From positions 1-36,216 of the forward strand of contig JALGUG010000014.1 of the NCBI GenBank assembly GCA_029820995.1: a DNA stretch of 36,216 bases. Reading direction: 5' to 3'. The DNA is from Candidatus Zipacnadia bacterium (lineage in GTDB: Bacteria; Armatimonadota; Zipacnadia; JALGUG01). A program made the translations under genes and the position numbers. Position 1 is the stretch's first letter, and each line of letters starts with the position of its first letter. Shown piece by piece: positions 1-8,363 of this stretch. A model generated the notes under the pieces. The model was not told where the DNA came from. It searched no databases and worked only from the letters and a program-made list of their open reading frames with translations.

Positions 1-789
1 GCCTCGGCCGCGGTGCTCCTCCAGCGTTCCCACATACTCAATGATGGCGCCCTTGGGTCTGGTCCTGGCCGCATCGTGGTAGTGCACCATCGCGCCCGTG
101 ATACCGACCTTACGGCCCTCATGCTCCACGAAGAACCACCCGCCCGGATCGAAGTTCGGCCGGCTACTGAAGCGCTCCACGAACCACCCCACCGTGCACT
201 CCCCGAACACCGCGCTTCTCACCCGGGTCCATTCACGCTCATCCCCCGGCTGGAAGGTGGTCAGCTCATATGCCGCTGGCAGCTCCGGTGGGCGCGACTG
301 CCAGCGGTCAATATCGAGCTCCATCGTGATGTTGTGGCGCTCGGGCTCGTGGACGACGAAGCCGCTCGCCTCCAGAAACCGCACCGCAGGCTCAAAGCGG
401 CTGTCCACCCAGGCAGCCGTGCGCAGAGATTGGGCGCCACTTGCCGCGGCGAACTTCAGGCAGCGATCGAGCAGGGCCGTGCCGATCCTCTGACGACGAT
501 AGGGCTCGCCAACCGCCAGCCACTCCAGGGCCGCTTCGCCCTTGTCCAGCTCCGGACGGCAGGCCGCCGTGCCGACAATCTCCGCCCCGTCCCGGGCGAC
601 CCAGATCGCGCGCTCCGGGTTCCCGGCCTGCGCAATCCGCTCAGCAACGTCGTCCCTTCCCACCGGCGGAAACTCGTCCCAGTCGGGGGACAGCGGCGGC
701 ATTCGCCGCAGTTCCGCGTTGACCGCGTCCAGCAGCCGGGCCACATCCGCCGTCTGCTCCGGCCGATAGCCGGTGATGCGCACAGTCAC
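1..789 (-). CDS. Tandem GNAT N-acetyltransferase (partial, cut by window edge)
   Basis: Two GNAT folds lie in one chain, so this is probably an acetyl-CoA-dependent N-acetyltransferase of unknown substrate. The first domain (about residues 1-155) has a motif A-like segment YRRQRIGTALL around residues 99-109, followed by a C-terminal strand ending in a VV(H/E)PE turn. A second domain begins near residue 175, and its own motif A (EYVGTLEEHRGRG) runs off the left edge, so the C-terminus is missing. No ATG fits; the reading frame opens at GTG 789, with a second GTG at 783. The gap to the stop of the upstream glycoside hydrolase gene is only 13 bp, so the two are probably cotranscribed. Cytoplasmic. 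The GNAT call is firm; the substrate cannot be told. Confidence 0.85.
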   Translation of the reverse strand, partial: MTVRITGYRPEQTADVARLLDAVNAELRRMPPLSPDWDEFPPVGRDDVAERIAQAGNPERAIWVARDGAEIVGTAACRPELDKGEAALEWLAVGEPYRRQRIGTALLDRCLKFAAASGAQSLRTAAWVDSRFEPAVRFLEASGFVVHEPERHNITMELDIDRWQSRPPELPAAYELTTFQPGDEREWTRVRSAVFGECTVGWFVERFSSRPNFDPGGWFFVEHEGRKVGITGAMVHYHDAARTRPKGAIIEYVGTLEEHRGRG

Positions 790-802
790 TCGTCTCGCGC
801 CC

Positions 803-2986
803 CTAGTACTGAACGACCATGAGCTGGTATAGGTCCACGCGCGGCACGCGAATCCATCCGCCTTCGCCTGCCGGCAGGAAGGTCAGCTCTTCGTTCGTGG
901 CCGGTAGGCGTATTGAACGCGGCTCCGGACCTGCAAACCACACCTGCACGTCAAACAGCGGCACGATCTCGGCAATGGGGCGCTGCATGTCGCCGGTGTG
1001 GTTCACAAAATGAACGATCAGCCGATTATGCGCCGATTGCCGGCGGAGCTCGATCTGCAGGCTCAGAGCTCCCTCGGTGCGAAGCGGTAGCGGGTCCCCA
1101 TGCAGCGACCGGACAAGCCCGGCGGCGAACCCCTCCGACTGGGGCAGCTTGTACCGGGCAATGAAGTGACCCAGAAGGTGCGGCAGGTACGCGCACTGGC
1201 CGATGCCCAGGCTGTTGACCCAGACTGCCGGGAACTCCGAGGGCCCGCGCGGCGCGACATAGACCTTGCCCAGCGGTCGCATGATGTGCCCGCCCACTGC
1301 CGCCTCCGGGTCGGGCCTGGCCTGCAAGGCGTAAACTGGCCGCGGCAGCCACGCGCCGGGCTCGACTACGCCTCTGAGATAGGTGGCCTGGCCCATCTCC
1401 ATGTACTCTTCGGCCGCCGCCGGCGCGAAGGCGCCCTCGATCGCTTCCAGCCCCAACACCTCGGCTAAAGGATGCTCGTCGTGCTCCCGGCCCCGCTCGT
1501 CGTACCGGCCGCTTTCGAAGGTGGCCAGCAGATTGCCGCCATGCTCGACGAACTCCCGGATTGCCGCCGCCTGCTCCAGCGACAGGCAGGCCGCATTCGG
1601 CAGGATCACCACCTCGTACCGCGACAAGGCCCTGCGGTTCAGGGCGCTTTCCAGGATCACATCGAAGGGAATGTGCGCCCGGGACAACGTCGTGAAGAAG
1701 CCCAGAAAACAGCCCTCCTGCAGGCTGTCGCATAGCCGCTTGCGAGCGGGCCAATCCACATGCTCCTCGGCACCGGCCTCCAGTGTAAGGTCGCGCTCCC
1801 GCACCGACCCGGGATCGTGATAGAGTGCTGTCTCCTTGGACACGTAGTACCTGTTGGTCTGCGACGAGTACAGCAGCGCCACCGAGGCGGCCGATTCGCT
1901 GCCCACATAGTACTCCTCATTCTCCTCGAGGAAGCCCTGGATCGCCCTAATCGGCTCGAGGCTCTCCTCCCGGGCGTGATCGAGACTGTAGTCGAAGATC
2001 GCAAACCACGGATTGGCTCCGCAGGCAACTGTCTGGGCAATCGCCAACTGGGCCTCCGCCGGAGGCAGCGGCAGGTAGTGCCACGCGCCGAGGGCGTGGT
2101 CGCTGAACACCACTGCCGGCTTCCCGCCGGCCACCAGGTGCTTGGCCGCCACCGCCGAGAACAGATTAATGTGCTCTCGGGGTCCGGGATGGAAAAAGGC
2201 CTCGGCTCCGTTGAAGTTCTGGTACGGGCCGACCGTCTCGATGTCCCGCGCCACGCGCCAGGCGCCCCCGTGCCAACTGCCGGCGTTCAGGAAGATGACG
2301 CCCTCGGGCTCGATCTCTCTCATGGCGTCCCGCGCCTCCCGCAAGAAGCCCGCCAGGGAGGCCTCCCGGAAGCCGATGAAGTCCTTCCACAGTGGATCGG
2401 ACCAGTCCTCACGCTCAGGGATGGGCGCGTTGTGTTCCGCCTGGAACCTCTCCCGGCACGCCGGACAGTAGCAGCACCCCGGGTAAACCACGGGGCCGTC
2501 GAGGAACACGCCGTCCACCCCGGTCTTCATCACTTCCCGGACCAAATCGAAGGCCCAGTCGCGCCACGGGCTGTTGACGCAGAAGGTCGTCCCCGAGCCG
2601 TACAGCGGGCTCTTGCGGCCGTAGGCCGTGCCGTCGGCCAGAACCTGCTCCCAACCGGGGTGCCGGTCCGCGAAGTCGTACGCATACCAGTGCATGTTCA
2701 GATAGGCCAGGACGTGCAGGCCGTATCGCCGTGCATGCGGCAGGTACTCGCGGATCAGGTCGAAATCACCCAGGTCCGAGTACTTCTCGAACTTCGGCGT
2801 GTTGAAGGTCGTCAAATGCCCGAGCCCCGGCGCGATGCCCGGCGTGCCGATAACCCACTCACAGTTGACGTGCCAGTCTTGCCGCTTGCTTCGCGCCAGT
2901 TCGTCCAGGTCGCTGTCCCTCATGCGCTTCAGGTCCTGCATGTACTCCAGGCGCATCATGCGCACCGGCTCTTCCCACCAAGCCAT
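803..2986 (-). CDS. Cytoplasmic glycoside hydrolase-like protein with beta-galactosidase trimerisation-type domain
   Basis: A 727-residue protein with an N-terminal TIM-barrel region (about 30-360) of the hypothetical glycosyl hydrolase/alpha-amylase-like kind. It shows the strand motif GVDGVFLDG with Asp163 as a likely catalytic or substrate-binding acid, followed at once by a cysteine cluster CCYCPAC (171-177) that looks metal-binding. The middle part (about 370-560) resembles the glutamine-amidotransferase-like trimerisation domain of GH42 beta-galactosidases (strand YEVVILPNAACLS then a HGGNLLATFES segment). A beta-sandwich tail follows. There is no signal peptide, so it probably acts inside the cell on imported oligosaccharides. 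ATG 2986 has GGGAGAG about 8 bases upstream. It is divergent from the sugar isomerase and precedes the GNAT gene by 13 bp. Substrate unknown; family assignment is by motif memory only. Confidence 0.8.
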   Translation of the reverse strand: MAWWEEPVRMMRLEYMQDLKRMRDSDLDELARSKRQDWHVNCEWVIGTPGIAPGLGHLTTFNTPKFEKYSDLGDFDLIREYLPHARRYGLHVLAYLNMHWYAYDFADRHPGWEQVLADGTAYGRKSPLYGSGTTFCVNSPWRDWAFDLVREVMKTGVDGVFLDGPVVYPGCCYCPACRERFQAEHNAPIPEREDWSDPLWKDFIGFREASLAGFLREARDAMREIEPEGVIFLNAGSWHGGAWRVARDIETVGPYQNFNGAEAFFHPGPREHINLFSAVAAKHLVAGGKPAVVFSDHALGAWHYLPLPPAEAQLAIAQTVACGANPWFAIFDYSLDHAREESLEPIRAIQGFLEENEEYYVGSESAASVALLYSSQTNRYYVSKETALYHDPGSVRERDLTLEAGAEEHVDWPARKRLCDSLQEGCFLGFFTTLSRAHIPFDVILESALNRRALSRYEVVILPNAACLSLEQAAAIREFVEHGGNLLATFESGRYDERGREHDEHPLAEVLGLEAIEGAFAPAAAEEYMEMGQATYLRGVVEPGAWLPRPVYALQARPDPEAAVGGHIMRPLGKVYVAPRGPSEFPAVWVNSLGIGQCAYLPHLLGHFIARYKLPQSEGFAAGLVRSLHGDPLPLRTEGALSLQIELRRQSAHNRLIVHFVNHTGDMQRPIAEIVPLFDVQVWFAGPEPRSIRLPATNEELTFLPAGEGGWIRVPRVDLYQLMVVQY

Positions 2987-3139
2987 AACCGCTTGCTCTC
3001 CCGTGCACGGCGTCTAGCCCCGCCGGATTTGCGGGTCTTCGGCAGTCCGCGGGTTGTCACCTTCCGGCAAGGACTATCGGCGCTCTGCGCGAAGCATCCT
3101 TTGCCGGGCGTAGCGCTGCAAATGAAAGGGAGAAGCGAC

Positions 3140-3919
3140 ATGAAGATCGGCATTATGGACGGCTGCTTGAAGCGCCCGTGGGAGGAGCTGTTCGGCGCGG
3201 CGGCGGAGATCGGATTCGATGGGGTGGAGCTGGGCGTGCGGTTTGACGACTACGCGGAGACCTTGCTGTGGTCCGCCGACGGACGCAGAACCATTGCGGC
3301 GCAGGCGGCGGGGGGAGCAGAGTTCGCCTCGCTGTGCCTGCACTCGTTCTGGCAGGCCAGCTTCGCCGATCCGGACGAATCCGTCCGCGCCGCCGCCAGG
3401 AAGCTGACGCAGGAGGCCGCCGCCCACTGCGGGGAGCTGGGCGCCAAGGTGATGCTGCTCCCGGTGACTCCCGGCCCGGACGTCGAACCCGCGGAGGGCA
3501 CCCGCCGCTGGATCGAGGAAACCAAGGCCTGCGTGCCGGCGGCCGAAGAACATCGCGTCAATCTGGCCCTCGAAAACGTGGGACGGGGTTATGCCCAGTC
3601 GGCCGCGGACCTGATTGAGCTGGCCGACGGGGTCGGCTCGCCCTTTGTCGGCGTGTACTACGACATCGGCAACGCCACCGCCTTCGGGGAGGACCCTGTG
3701 GCGGAGATCAAGCTACTCGGCGACCGAATCAAGCAGGTGCACGTGAAGGACCGCGAGGGCGAGCTGCTGGGCGAGGGCCTTGTGAAAATCCCGGAGTGCC
3801 TCCGGGCGCTGCAGGACATCGGCTACGACGGGTACCTGATGCTGGAAACGCCGGCGACCGACGATCCCGTCGCCGCGGGGAAGGCCAACCTGGAGTATCT
3901 GCGCGCGCTGATCGGCTGA
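3140..3919 (+). CDS. Sugar phosphate isomerase/epimerase (xylose isomerase-like TIM barrel)
   Basis: A 259-residue single-domain protein of the AP endonuclease 2/xylose isomerase-like TIM-barrel superfamily, which interconverts sugars or sugar phosphates using a divalent metal. Family hallmarks are visible in order: GFDGVELGVR near residue 30, the metal-ligand glutamate in NLALENVGRG (about 140), VYYDIGNA (about 170), QVHVKDREG (about 200) and the final GYLMLETP strand (about 233) bearing the last glutamate. The start at ATG 3140 is preferred because AAAGGGAGAAG lies just upstream; an in-frame ATG at 3122 would sit before that site. Convergent with the SPL-like gene, 11 bp apart. Its neighbours, a glycoside hydrolase and Gfo/Idh/MocA oxidoreductases, fit a sugar catabolism role. 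The exact substrate cannot be read from sequence. Confidence 0.9.
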   Translation: MKIGIMDGCLKRPWEELFGAAAEIGFDGVELGVRFDDYAETLLWSADGRRTIAAQAAGGAEFASLCLHSFWQASFADPDESVRAAARKLTQEAAAHCGELGAKVMLLPVTPGPDVEPAEGTRRWIEETKACVPAAEEHRVNLALENVGRGYAQSAADLIELADGVGSPFVGVYYDIGNATAFGEDPVAEIKLLGDRIKQVHVKDREGELLGEGLVKIPECLRALQDIGYDGYLMLETPATDDPVAAGKANLEYLRALIG

Positions 3920-3930
3920 AGCGAGGCGCC

Positions 3931-5184
3931 TTACCGGTCCAGCAGCGGATTGCCGGGCACACTGGTGGGCCCGCACGAGCAGACGTACCGGTCGGGGCTC
4001 ATGTGCAGCTCGGCGGCCAGCTCCTGCCACATGTCGGGCGTCTCGCCGCACAGCGAAACGGGAACCTCGGGAGCGAACTTCCGGATCTCCTGCAGGAAGA
4101 ACCGGTAGATGGCTGCGCGCGCCTCGTCGGGGAAGAGCTGCTTGCCCTGGGGAATGATCGGGCGCGGACGCTCGGTCGGGTCCATCGCCGCGAACTTCTC
4201 CACATAGCCCTGGTACTCGTCGTCCCACAGCGACAGGTCGAGGATTTCGCCGACCTTCTCCGGCGCCAGCCATTTGAACGTGTCCATCGTGATCACATCG
4301 GGCCGCACGCGGGTCAGGTATTCCTCGATCATCGCCGCGTTCTCCTCGCGCCAGTTCTTCACCGGCACGATGGGGGAGAAGCGCCCACGCACGATGTACC
4401 CGGCCCGCTGGCAGGCCTCCGCCGCCGCGATCCGCTCGGAGCACGTCGCCGCGCCCTTCTCGATCAGCCGGCTGGTGGTCTCGCACGACTGAGACCAGCA
4501 GATGATCGTGTGTCCGCGGTGGTCCAGTTCCAGCAGATGGTCCACGTTGGCGCTCTTCGTATACAGCATCAGGTATCGGTCCGGCTGCCGGGCGAAGTAA
4601 CCCACCATCAGCTCGGAGGCGCCGTACTCGGGCTCGAGGGTGATCGTGTCGGTATGGTTGTCGTACTTGTAAAGCTGCAGCCACGGATTGGCCTGGACCA
4701 GCGCGTCCACTCGCTCGACCAGCTCTTCCAGGTTCAGCATGATGTTGAAGAAGGTGCCGATGTCGCAGTAGTCGCAGCGGTGCAGGCAGCCCCAGGCCGA
4801 GTGCAGCTCGTAGGCGTTCTGGCAGACGCCGTAGTGGGTCTTGAGGGTCGCCCGGCCGTCGCGATAGGTCCAGGGGTTGTTCCCTATTAGATAGCGCCCG
4901 GCCAGGTGCGGATACCGCCGCTTGACCTCGGCCTCCTGCTCCGGCGTCCACCAGCGGAAGGTGTTGAAGATGATCGTCGGGTCGCCCGTGCGGTGCAATT
5001 CGCCCAGGCGGCGCGGCACGTCCCACTCTCCGGCGGCGCTGAGTTCGTTGAGCTGAGCGTCGTCAACCGTAACCGGGTCCGGGCCCTCAATGGCGGACAG
5101 CATCCGCTCCATCCGAGCGACGCACTCGGGCTTGGCGAGGACGCTTTCGTGGATGTAGACGGCAGGGGGCCTGATCGAGTACAT
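3931..5184 (-). CDS. Radical SAM protein of the spore photoproduct lyase-like family
   Basis: A 417-residue radical SAM enzyme. The [4Fe-4S]-binding CxxxCxxC is at Cys133, Cys137 and Cys140 (WGCLHRCDYC). The N-terminal IHESVLAKP and the downstream KSANVDHLLELDHRG and CWSQS segments match the layout of spore photoproduct lyase (SplB), which repairs 5-thyminyl-5,6-dihydrothymine in spore DNA. However, the segment after the cluster that in SplB carries the hydrogen-donating cysteine (EAACTSD-like) here reads YDNHTDTITLEPEYG with no cysteine, so DNA photolesion repair is doubtful. ATG 5184 is chosen because GGGAG lies about 10 bases upstream; the frame is open to 5295 but lacks SPL homology there. 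It follows the lipoprotein gene by 128 bp on the same strand. Family assignment is good, activity unknown. Confidence 0.85.
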   Translation of the reverse strand: MYSIRPPAVYIHESVLAKPECVARMERMLSAIEGPDPVTVDDAQLNELSAAGEWDVPRRLGELHRTGDPTIIFNTFRWWTPEQEAEVKRRYPHLAGRYLIGNNPWTYRDGRATLKTHYGVCQNAYELHSAWGCLHRCDYCDIGTFFNIMLNLEELVERVDALVQANPWLQLYKYDNHTDTITLEPEYGASELMVGYFARQPDRYLMLYTKSANVDHLLELDHRGHTIICWSQSCETTSRLIEKGAATCSERIAAAEACQRAGYIVRGRFSPIVPVKNWREENAAMIEEYLTRVRPDVITMDTFKWLAPEKVGEILDLSLWDDEYQGYVEKFAAMDPTERPRPIIPQGKQLFPDEARAAIYRFFLQEIRKFAPEVPVSLCGETPDMWQELAAELHMSPDRYVCSCGPTSVPGNPLLDR

Positions 5185-5312
5185 GTGCCCCGTTCTCCCG
5201 GCCGGAACCGTTGCCGTGACGCGCCGCACCGAAGCCAGGCCGGCGAACGGGCCCTCACGCGGGGGCACCCGGAGGAGGGGCCGAATGCGTAGCATCCGAC
5301 CCGGTCGTTGAG

Positions 5313-5891
5313 TCAGGACGATGGACCGGCCTCGGTGGCCTCTGCCACCGTGACGTCAATCGTCTCAATAACTTCACCGTTCACCGCCAGGTCAATGGCA
5401 TACGAGCCCGGCAGCCAGCCCGCAGTGGGGGCAGTGAACTTGAAGTGGACCGTCGTCTCCGCGGCAGGGGCATCGAGCTCCTCGGAGGGCCCGGCAATAT
5501 CCCGCATCACGGTCCCATCGCGACCTGTAATCTCTATCGCCCGCAACGAGCCCTTGATCTTGGCTCCGCTGGGCACGCCCTTAATCCCGGCCGCAATGTG
5601 CATCTCCGGGCTCTCCGGGTGGAACGTCCTCGTCTGGTGACTGACGGTGCCCGTCTGTTCGTCATATTCGTCGCCGACCTTGAGAACGACGACCTTCGGC
5701 GACGCCTCGCTGGTCTCTACCGTCGAGCCTGGCTTCTCCGGCGCCCCAGCCGCAGTCGTCGCGGGGCCTTTTGCTTCGGGCTTGGGGCCGGTCGTTTCGC
5801 CCGTCTGAGCCTTGGTGCCGACCTTCACCGTACACGAACCAACCAGCAACACCACGGCACACAGCAGAAGAACCGATCCCAGTTTTCTCAC
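5313..5891 (-). CDS. Predicted lipoprotein with beta-sandwich domain
   Basis: A 192-residue exported protein. GTG 5891 opens a typical lipoprotein signal: basic VRK, a hydrophobic stretch of about 13 residues, then VGSC with the lipidated Cys at position 20. Next comes a Pro/Thr/Lys/Gly-rich linker (about 21-60), then a domain of about 120 residues made of alternating beta-like segments (VVLKVGDEYDEQTG, HIAAGIKGVPSGAKIKG, GSYAIDLAVNGEVI), which looks like an Ig-like fold. No catalytic motif is visible. Anchoring to the outer or cytoplasmic membrane cannot be decided. The frame extends upstream to 6023 with no hydrophobic or conserved sequence, so the GTG start is much more likely. It lies between the 318-residue unknown protein and the SPL-like gene, all on the minus strand. 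Confidence 0.75.
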   Translation of the reverse strand: MRKLGSVLLLCAVVLLVGSCTVKVGTKAQTGETTGPKPEAKGPATTAAGAPEKPGSTVETSEASPKVVVLKVGDEYDEQTGTVSHQTRTFHPESPEMHIAAGIKGVPSGAKIKGSLRAIEITGRDGTVMRDIAGPSEELDAPAAETTVHFKFTAPTAGWLPGSYAIDLAVNGEVIETIDVTVAEATEAGPSS

Positions 5892-5913
5892 GCCGCACCA
5901 CCTTAAGGGGGAT

Positions 5914-5931
5914 CCAAGGCAAAAGCCTTGG
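5914..5931 (-). promoter_or_regulatory. Small perfect hairpin upstream of the lipoprotein gene
   Basis: CCAAGGC and GCCTTGG form a perfect 7-bp stem around a four-base loop (TTTT on the minus strand), 22 bases before the GTG of the lipoprotein gene. There is no U-tract after it, so it is not a clear terminator. It may be a leader structure or an mRNA-stabilising element between two cotranscribed genes. Function is inferred only from position. Confidence 0.4.
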
Positions 5932-5997
5932 GCGAAATTGCCGTTCACCGCGGCGACGTCGAAGTCCTCCCCGTGTCCGTGCCTCCGGCCTCCCGTG

Positions 5998-6954
5998 CTA
6001 CTCGGACGGCTGGTCGCCGCCAACCAGGCGATAGGTCTCGCCCTCGATCTCGATCCCGGTGATGCCGCGAAACTCGCAGGCTACTTGCTCCATCTCGGCC
6101 ACGTCATCGAACCACCCGATTATGTACGCCGCGCCGAAGGACTGACCCGCCTTGACATCGAAGCCGCCGATCTCCTGGATGAAGCAGACGTAGCCGCGCT
6201 GGTGGCACCACGCCTCGCTGACGACCGCCGGTTCCAGCGTAATCCCCGCCAGCCACGGGCCCGCCTCGCCGTCGATTCGCGTGTGGTAGGCGCGAATCAT
6301 GTACTCGGGCGGCTCGTCGCCGCGCTGGTACAGGTAACGCGCGTCCGGCGGGAAGTCGGATCGGAAGTTCTCTGCCGGAATAGCTCCGTGGTAGCTCAGG
6401 TAGACGGCGCTGAAGTTGTCGCCCTGGTCGTGCTTGAGGTGGCCCGGCAGATCCAGCCGGAAAATCAGGCCCTCGACGTCGTTGGCGCTGGTGATCCGGT
6501 CCGCAGCAAAGAAATACCGCCGGCCCTGCGGGAAGACCAGCGTCTGCTCCCAGCGTGAGCCGGGCTGGAAGCCCTCCGCGGCCTCCGTCCACTGGAACCA
6601 CTGCTGGACCGCAACGAAATCGGCGCCCGGCGTCACGCGACAGGGCAGCACCCGCGCCTGTGTGCAGATTTGAGGCAGCTCGACGTATTGCTTCGGCAGG
6701 TTGCCGTGTACCGCTCGGTCGCGGCTGTACGAAAGCGCCCCCTGCGCCGGTCCCCAGCCGGGCCGCAGTAGGAAATCGGCGATGGCCAACCCGAACCCCA
6801 GATCGCGCGCGCCGGATGCCTTGTCCACGAAGCTGCCGGCCGCGACCCCGCTGGTGTACCCCTGCCGGTTCACGGCGGCTCGCACGCGGTCGGTCTCGAT
6901 CTTCACCTGCTGAGCGTCAATGGCCACTGACAGCGCCTCACCGGGTGCTTCCAC
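5998..6954 (-). CDS. Protein of unknown function, 318 residues
   Basis: I do not recognise the family. The start is well supported: GTG 6954 has AGGAGGT nine bases upstream. No signal peptide or membrane segment is visible. The protein is rich in aromatic residues and beta-like segments (QQWFQWTEAAEGF, GRRYFFAADRI, LIFRLDLPGHLK, AVYLSYHG, RAYHTRIDG). This is the look of the all-beta folds found in sugar mutarotases or family-unknown glycan-related proteins, but no catalytic His/Glu pattern can be claimed. It is divergent from the Gfo/Idh/MocA oxidoreductase gene (161 bp between starts) and leads a minus-strand run with the lipoprotein and SPL-like genes. A sugar-related role is only an inference from its neighbours. 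Confidence 0.75.
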   Translation of the reverse strand: MEAPGEALSVAIDAQQVKIETDRVRAAVNRQGYTSGVAAGSFVDKASGARDLGFGLAIADFLLRPGWGPAQGALSYSRDRAVHGNLPKQYVELPQICTQARVLPCRVTPGADFVAVQQWFQWTEAAEGFQPGSRWEQTLVFPQGRRYFFAADRITSANDVEGLIFRLDLPGHLKHDQGDNFSAVYLSYHGAIPAENFRSDFPPDARYLYQRGDEPPEYMIRAYHTRIDGEAGPWLAGITLEPAVVSEAWCHQRGYVCFIQEIGGFDVKAGQSFGAAYIIGWFDDVAEMEQVACEFRGITGIEIEGETYRLVGGDQPSE

Positions 6955-7043
6955 AGCCGTTGCACCTCCTGCCCTCGCCCCTTAAAGGCTCGATGTGATG
7001 AGCTTCTGTCGCCGGCCGGGAGGAACCTGCCTCTCGCACGCTC

Positions 7044-7072
7044 AATACAGGCTGCACTGGCCGACAAGACAA
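7044..7072 (-). promoter_or_regulatory. Weak candidate sigma-70 promoter for the 318-residue protein gene
   Basis: On the minus strand TTGTCT (-35, four of six consensus bases) and TGTATT (-10, four of six) are separated by exactly 17 bp. They lie about 90 bp before the GTG at 6954, in the divergent gap. The match is modest and could be chance. Confidence 0.3.
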
Positions 7073-7115
7073 GCTGCGCGAAAGCGAGGTGGGCCGGGGG
7101 TCTCCGGCATCGAAT

Positions 7116-8240
7116 ATGGCACTTCGAGTGGGCTTCATCGGCTATGGCGGCGTCGCCCGTTCGCATGTCAACGACTTTGAGTTCTTCCGTGAGGACAACG
7201 AGCTCCGCCAGCCGGAGGATCCGCTCTGCGAGATCGTGGCCCTGGCCGATCCCAGCGAGGAGGCGCGTGCCAACTTCCGCGAGCGGACGGGGGTTGCGGC
7301 GCTGTACTCTGACTATGAGCAGATGCTCGACCGCGAGCAGCTTGACCTGGTGACGATTACGACCCGCGCCGATGTCCGTGTGGGGCCCGTGACCGCCGCG
7401 GCAGCCCGAGGCGTGCACGTGCTGTGCGAGAAGCCCATGGCCTGCGACGTGGCCGAGTGTGACCAGATGGTCGAGGCCTGCGAGCGGGCCGGCGTGCAGC
7501 TCGTCATCAGTCACCAGCGCCGCAGCGACCCGTACCACTGGCAGGCCCGTCGAATGCTTGACGAGGGGCTGATCGGGCGGCTGCGCCTTGTTCGCGGCTC
7601 CTGCAAGTCCGTGCGGGCGGGGCCCCAACTGCACAATATCGGCAGCCACCTGTTCGACGCCGTCGGCATCTTCGCGGGCCCGGCACAGTGGGTGCACGGC
7701 TACTGCACCATCGAGGGCCGCGAGTGCACGCGGGAAGACGCCGAGCCCGGCGATCGCGGCGCGGGCCTCGTGCTGGGGGAGTACATCAGCGTGCAAGTGG
7801 GGTACGAGTCCGGAGCCCAGCTCGAGCTGCAGGTCGGCGAGCACCCCGGCGTGTTCGGCTGGGAGCTCATTGGTGACCAAGGACGCCTGGCGCTATACCA
7901 TCCACAGCAACAGATCTACCACTACCCACACGAGACTTGGGCCCCCGACAGCAACCCGGGCGACTGGCGCCCCGTGGAACGCCGCCGCGAGCCGATCACC
8001 ACCGACTCGGGCTGGGTCATTGGCGACGATTGGGTGGATCTCGAAGCGCAGGTTGGCCGGTTCACGCGCGTGTTCATGCTCCGCGAGATGTTCCATCGCA
8101 TGGCGCATGGCGGCGAGCACACGTCGTCCGGCCGCGTGGGTCGTCGGGCCCAGGAGCTGATCCAGGCGACCTTTGTCTCACACCTGGCCAAAGCGCGCGC
8201 CTATCTCCCGCTTCCCGAGCGCCGCTCGCCACTGCTCTAG
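7116..8240 (+). CDS. Gfo/Idh/MocA family NAD(P)-dependent oxidoreductase
   Basis: A 374-residue dehydrogenase of the glucose-fructose oxidoreductase/inositol dehydrogenase family, which oxidises or reduces sugars or inositols with NAD(P). The Rossmann dinucleotide motif GFIGYGGVA is at residues 6-14, and the family lysine lies in CEKP (Glu105-Lys106-Pro107). The catalytic-site helix HNIGSHLFD (GxHxxD-like) is near residue 180, followed by the large beta-sheet C-terminal domain. ATG 7116 is placed directly before the first strand. A GTG at 7089 would add nine residues and has a slightly better purine-rich site upstream, so the start is uncertain. Convergent with gyrA across an inverted repeat. 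Unlike the second copy at 13488, its beta domain is tryptophan/proline-rich near residues 275-300. Substrate unknown. Confidence 0.9.
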   Translation: MALRVGFIGYGGVARSHVNDFEFFREDNELRQPEDPLCEIVALADPSEEARANFRERTGVAALYSDYEQMLDREQLDLVTITTRADVRVGPVTAAAARGVHVLCEKPMACDVAECDQMVEACERAGVQLVISHQRRSDPYHWQARRMLDEGLIGRLRLVRGSCKSVRAGPQLHNIGSHLFDAVGIFAGPAQWVHGYCTIEGRECTREDAEPGDRGAGLVLGEYISVQVGYESGAQLELQVGEHPGVFGWELIGDQGRLALYHPQQQIYHYPHETWAPDSNPGDWRPVERRREPITTDSGWVIGDDWVDLEAQVGRFTRVFMLREMFHRMAHGGEHTSSGRVGRRAQELIQATFVSHLAKARAYLPLPERRSPLL

Positions 8241-8245
8241 AAGCT

Positions 8246-8313
8246 GTTTCATAACCTCTGGCTGTAGGAGCCCGTTTGCGCGGCATCGTGCTTAATCGTT
8301 GAGGTTATGAAAC
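8246..8313. repeat. 68-bp element bounded by 13-bp perfect inverted repeats
   Basis: GTTTCATAACCTC (8246-8258) and GAGGTTATGAAAC (8301-8313) are exact reverse complements, 42 bp apart. They lie in the 123-bp gap between the convergent oxidoreductase and gyrA stops. The arms could pair as a long-loop hairpin acting as a bidirectional terminator. Alternatively they could be the ends of a miniature inverted-repeat element. I see no target duplication and no coding content inside. Confidence 0.7.
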
Positions 8314-8363
8314 CCGTGCTAGTGACGGGGATGCTGCTGCACCGATGTGTGCCACTGGCGGCC

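Noticed and set aside
1760..3139. The upstream 460 codons of the long plus-strand frame ending in the sugar isomerase
   Set aside because: They lie opposite the glycoside hydrolase gene and lack homology. The isomerase fold and its ribosome-binding site start at 3140.
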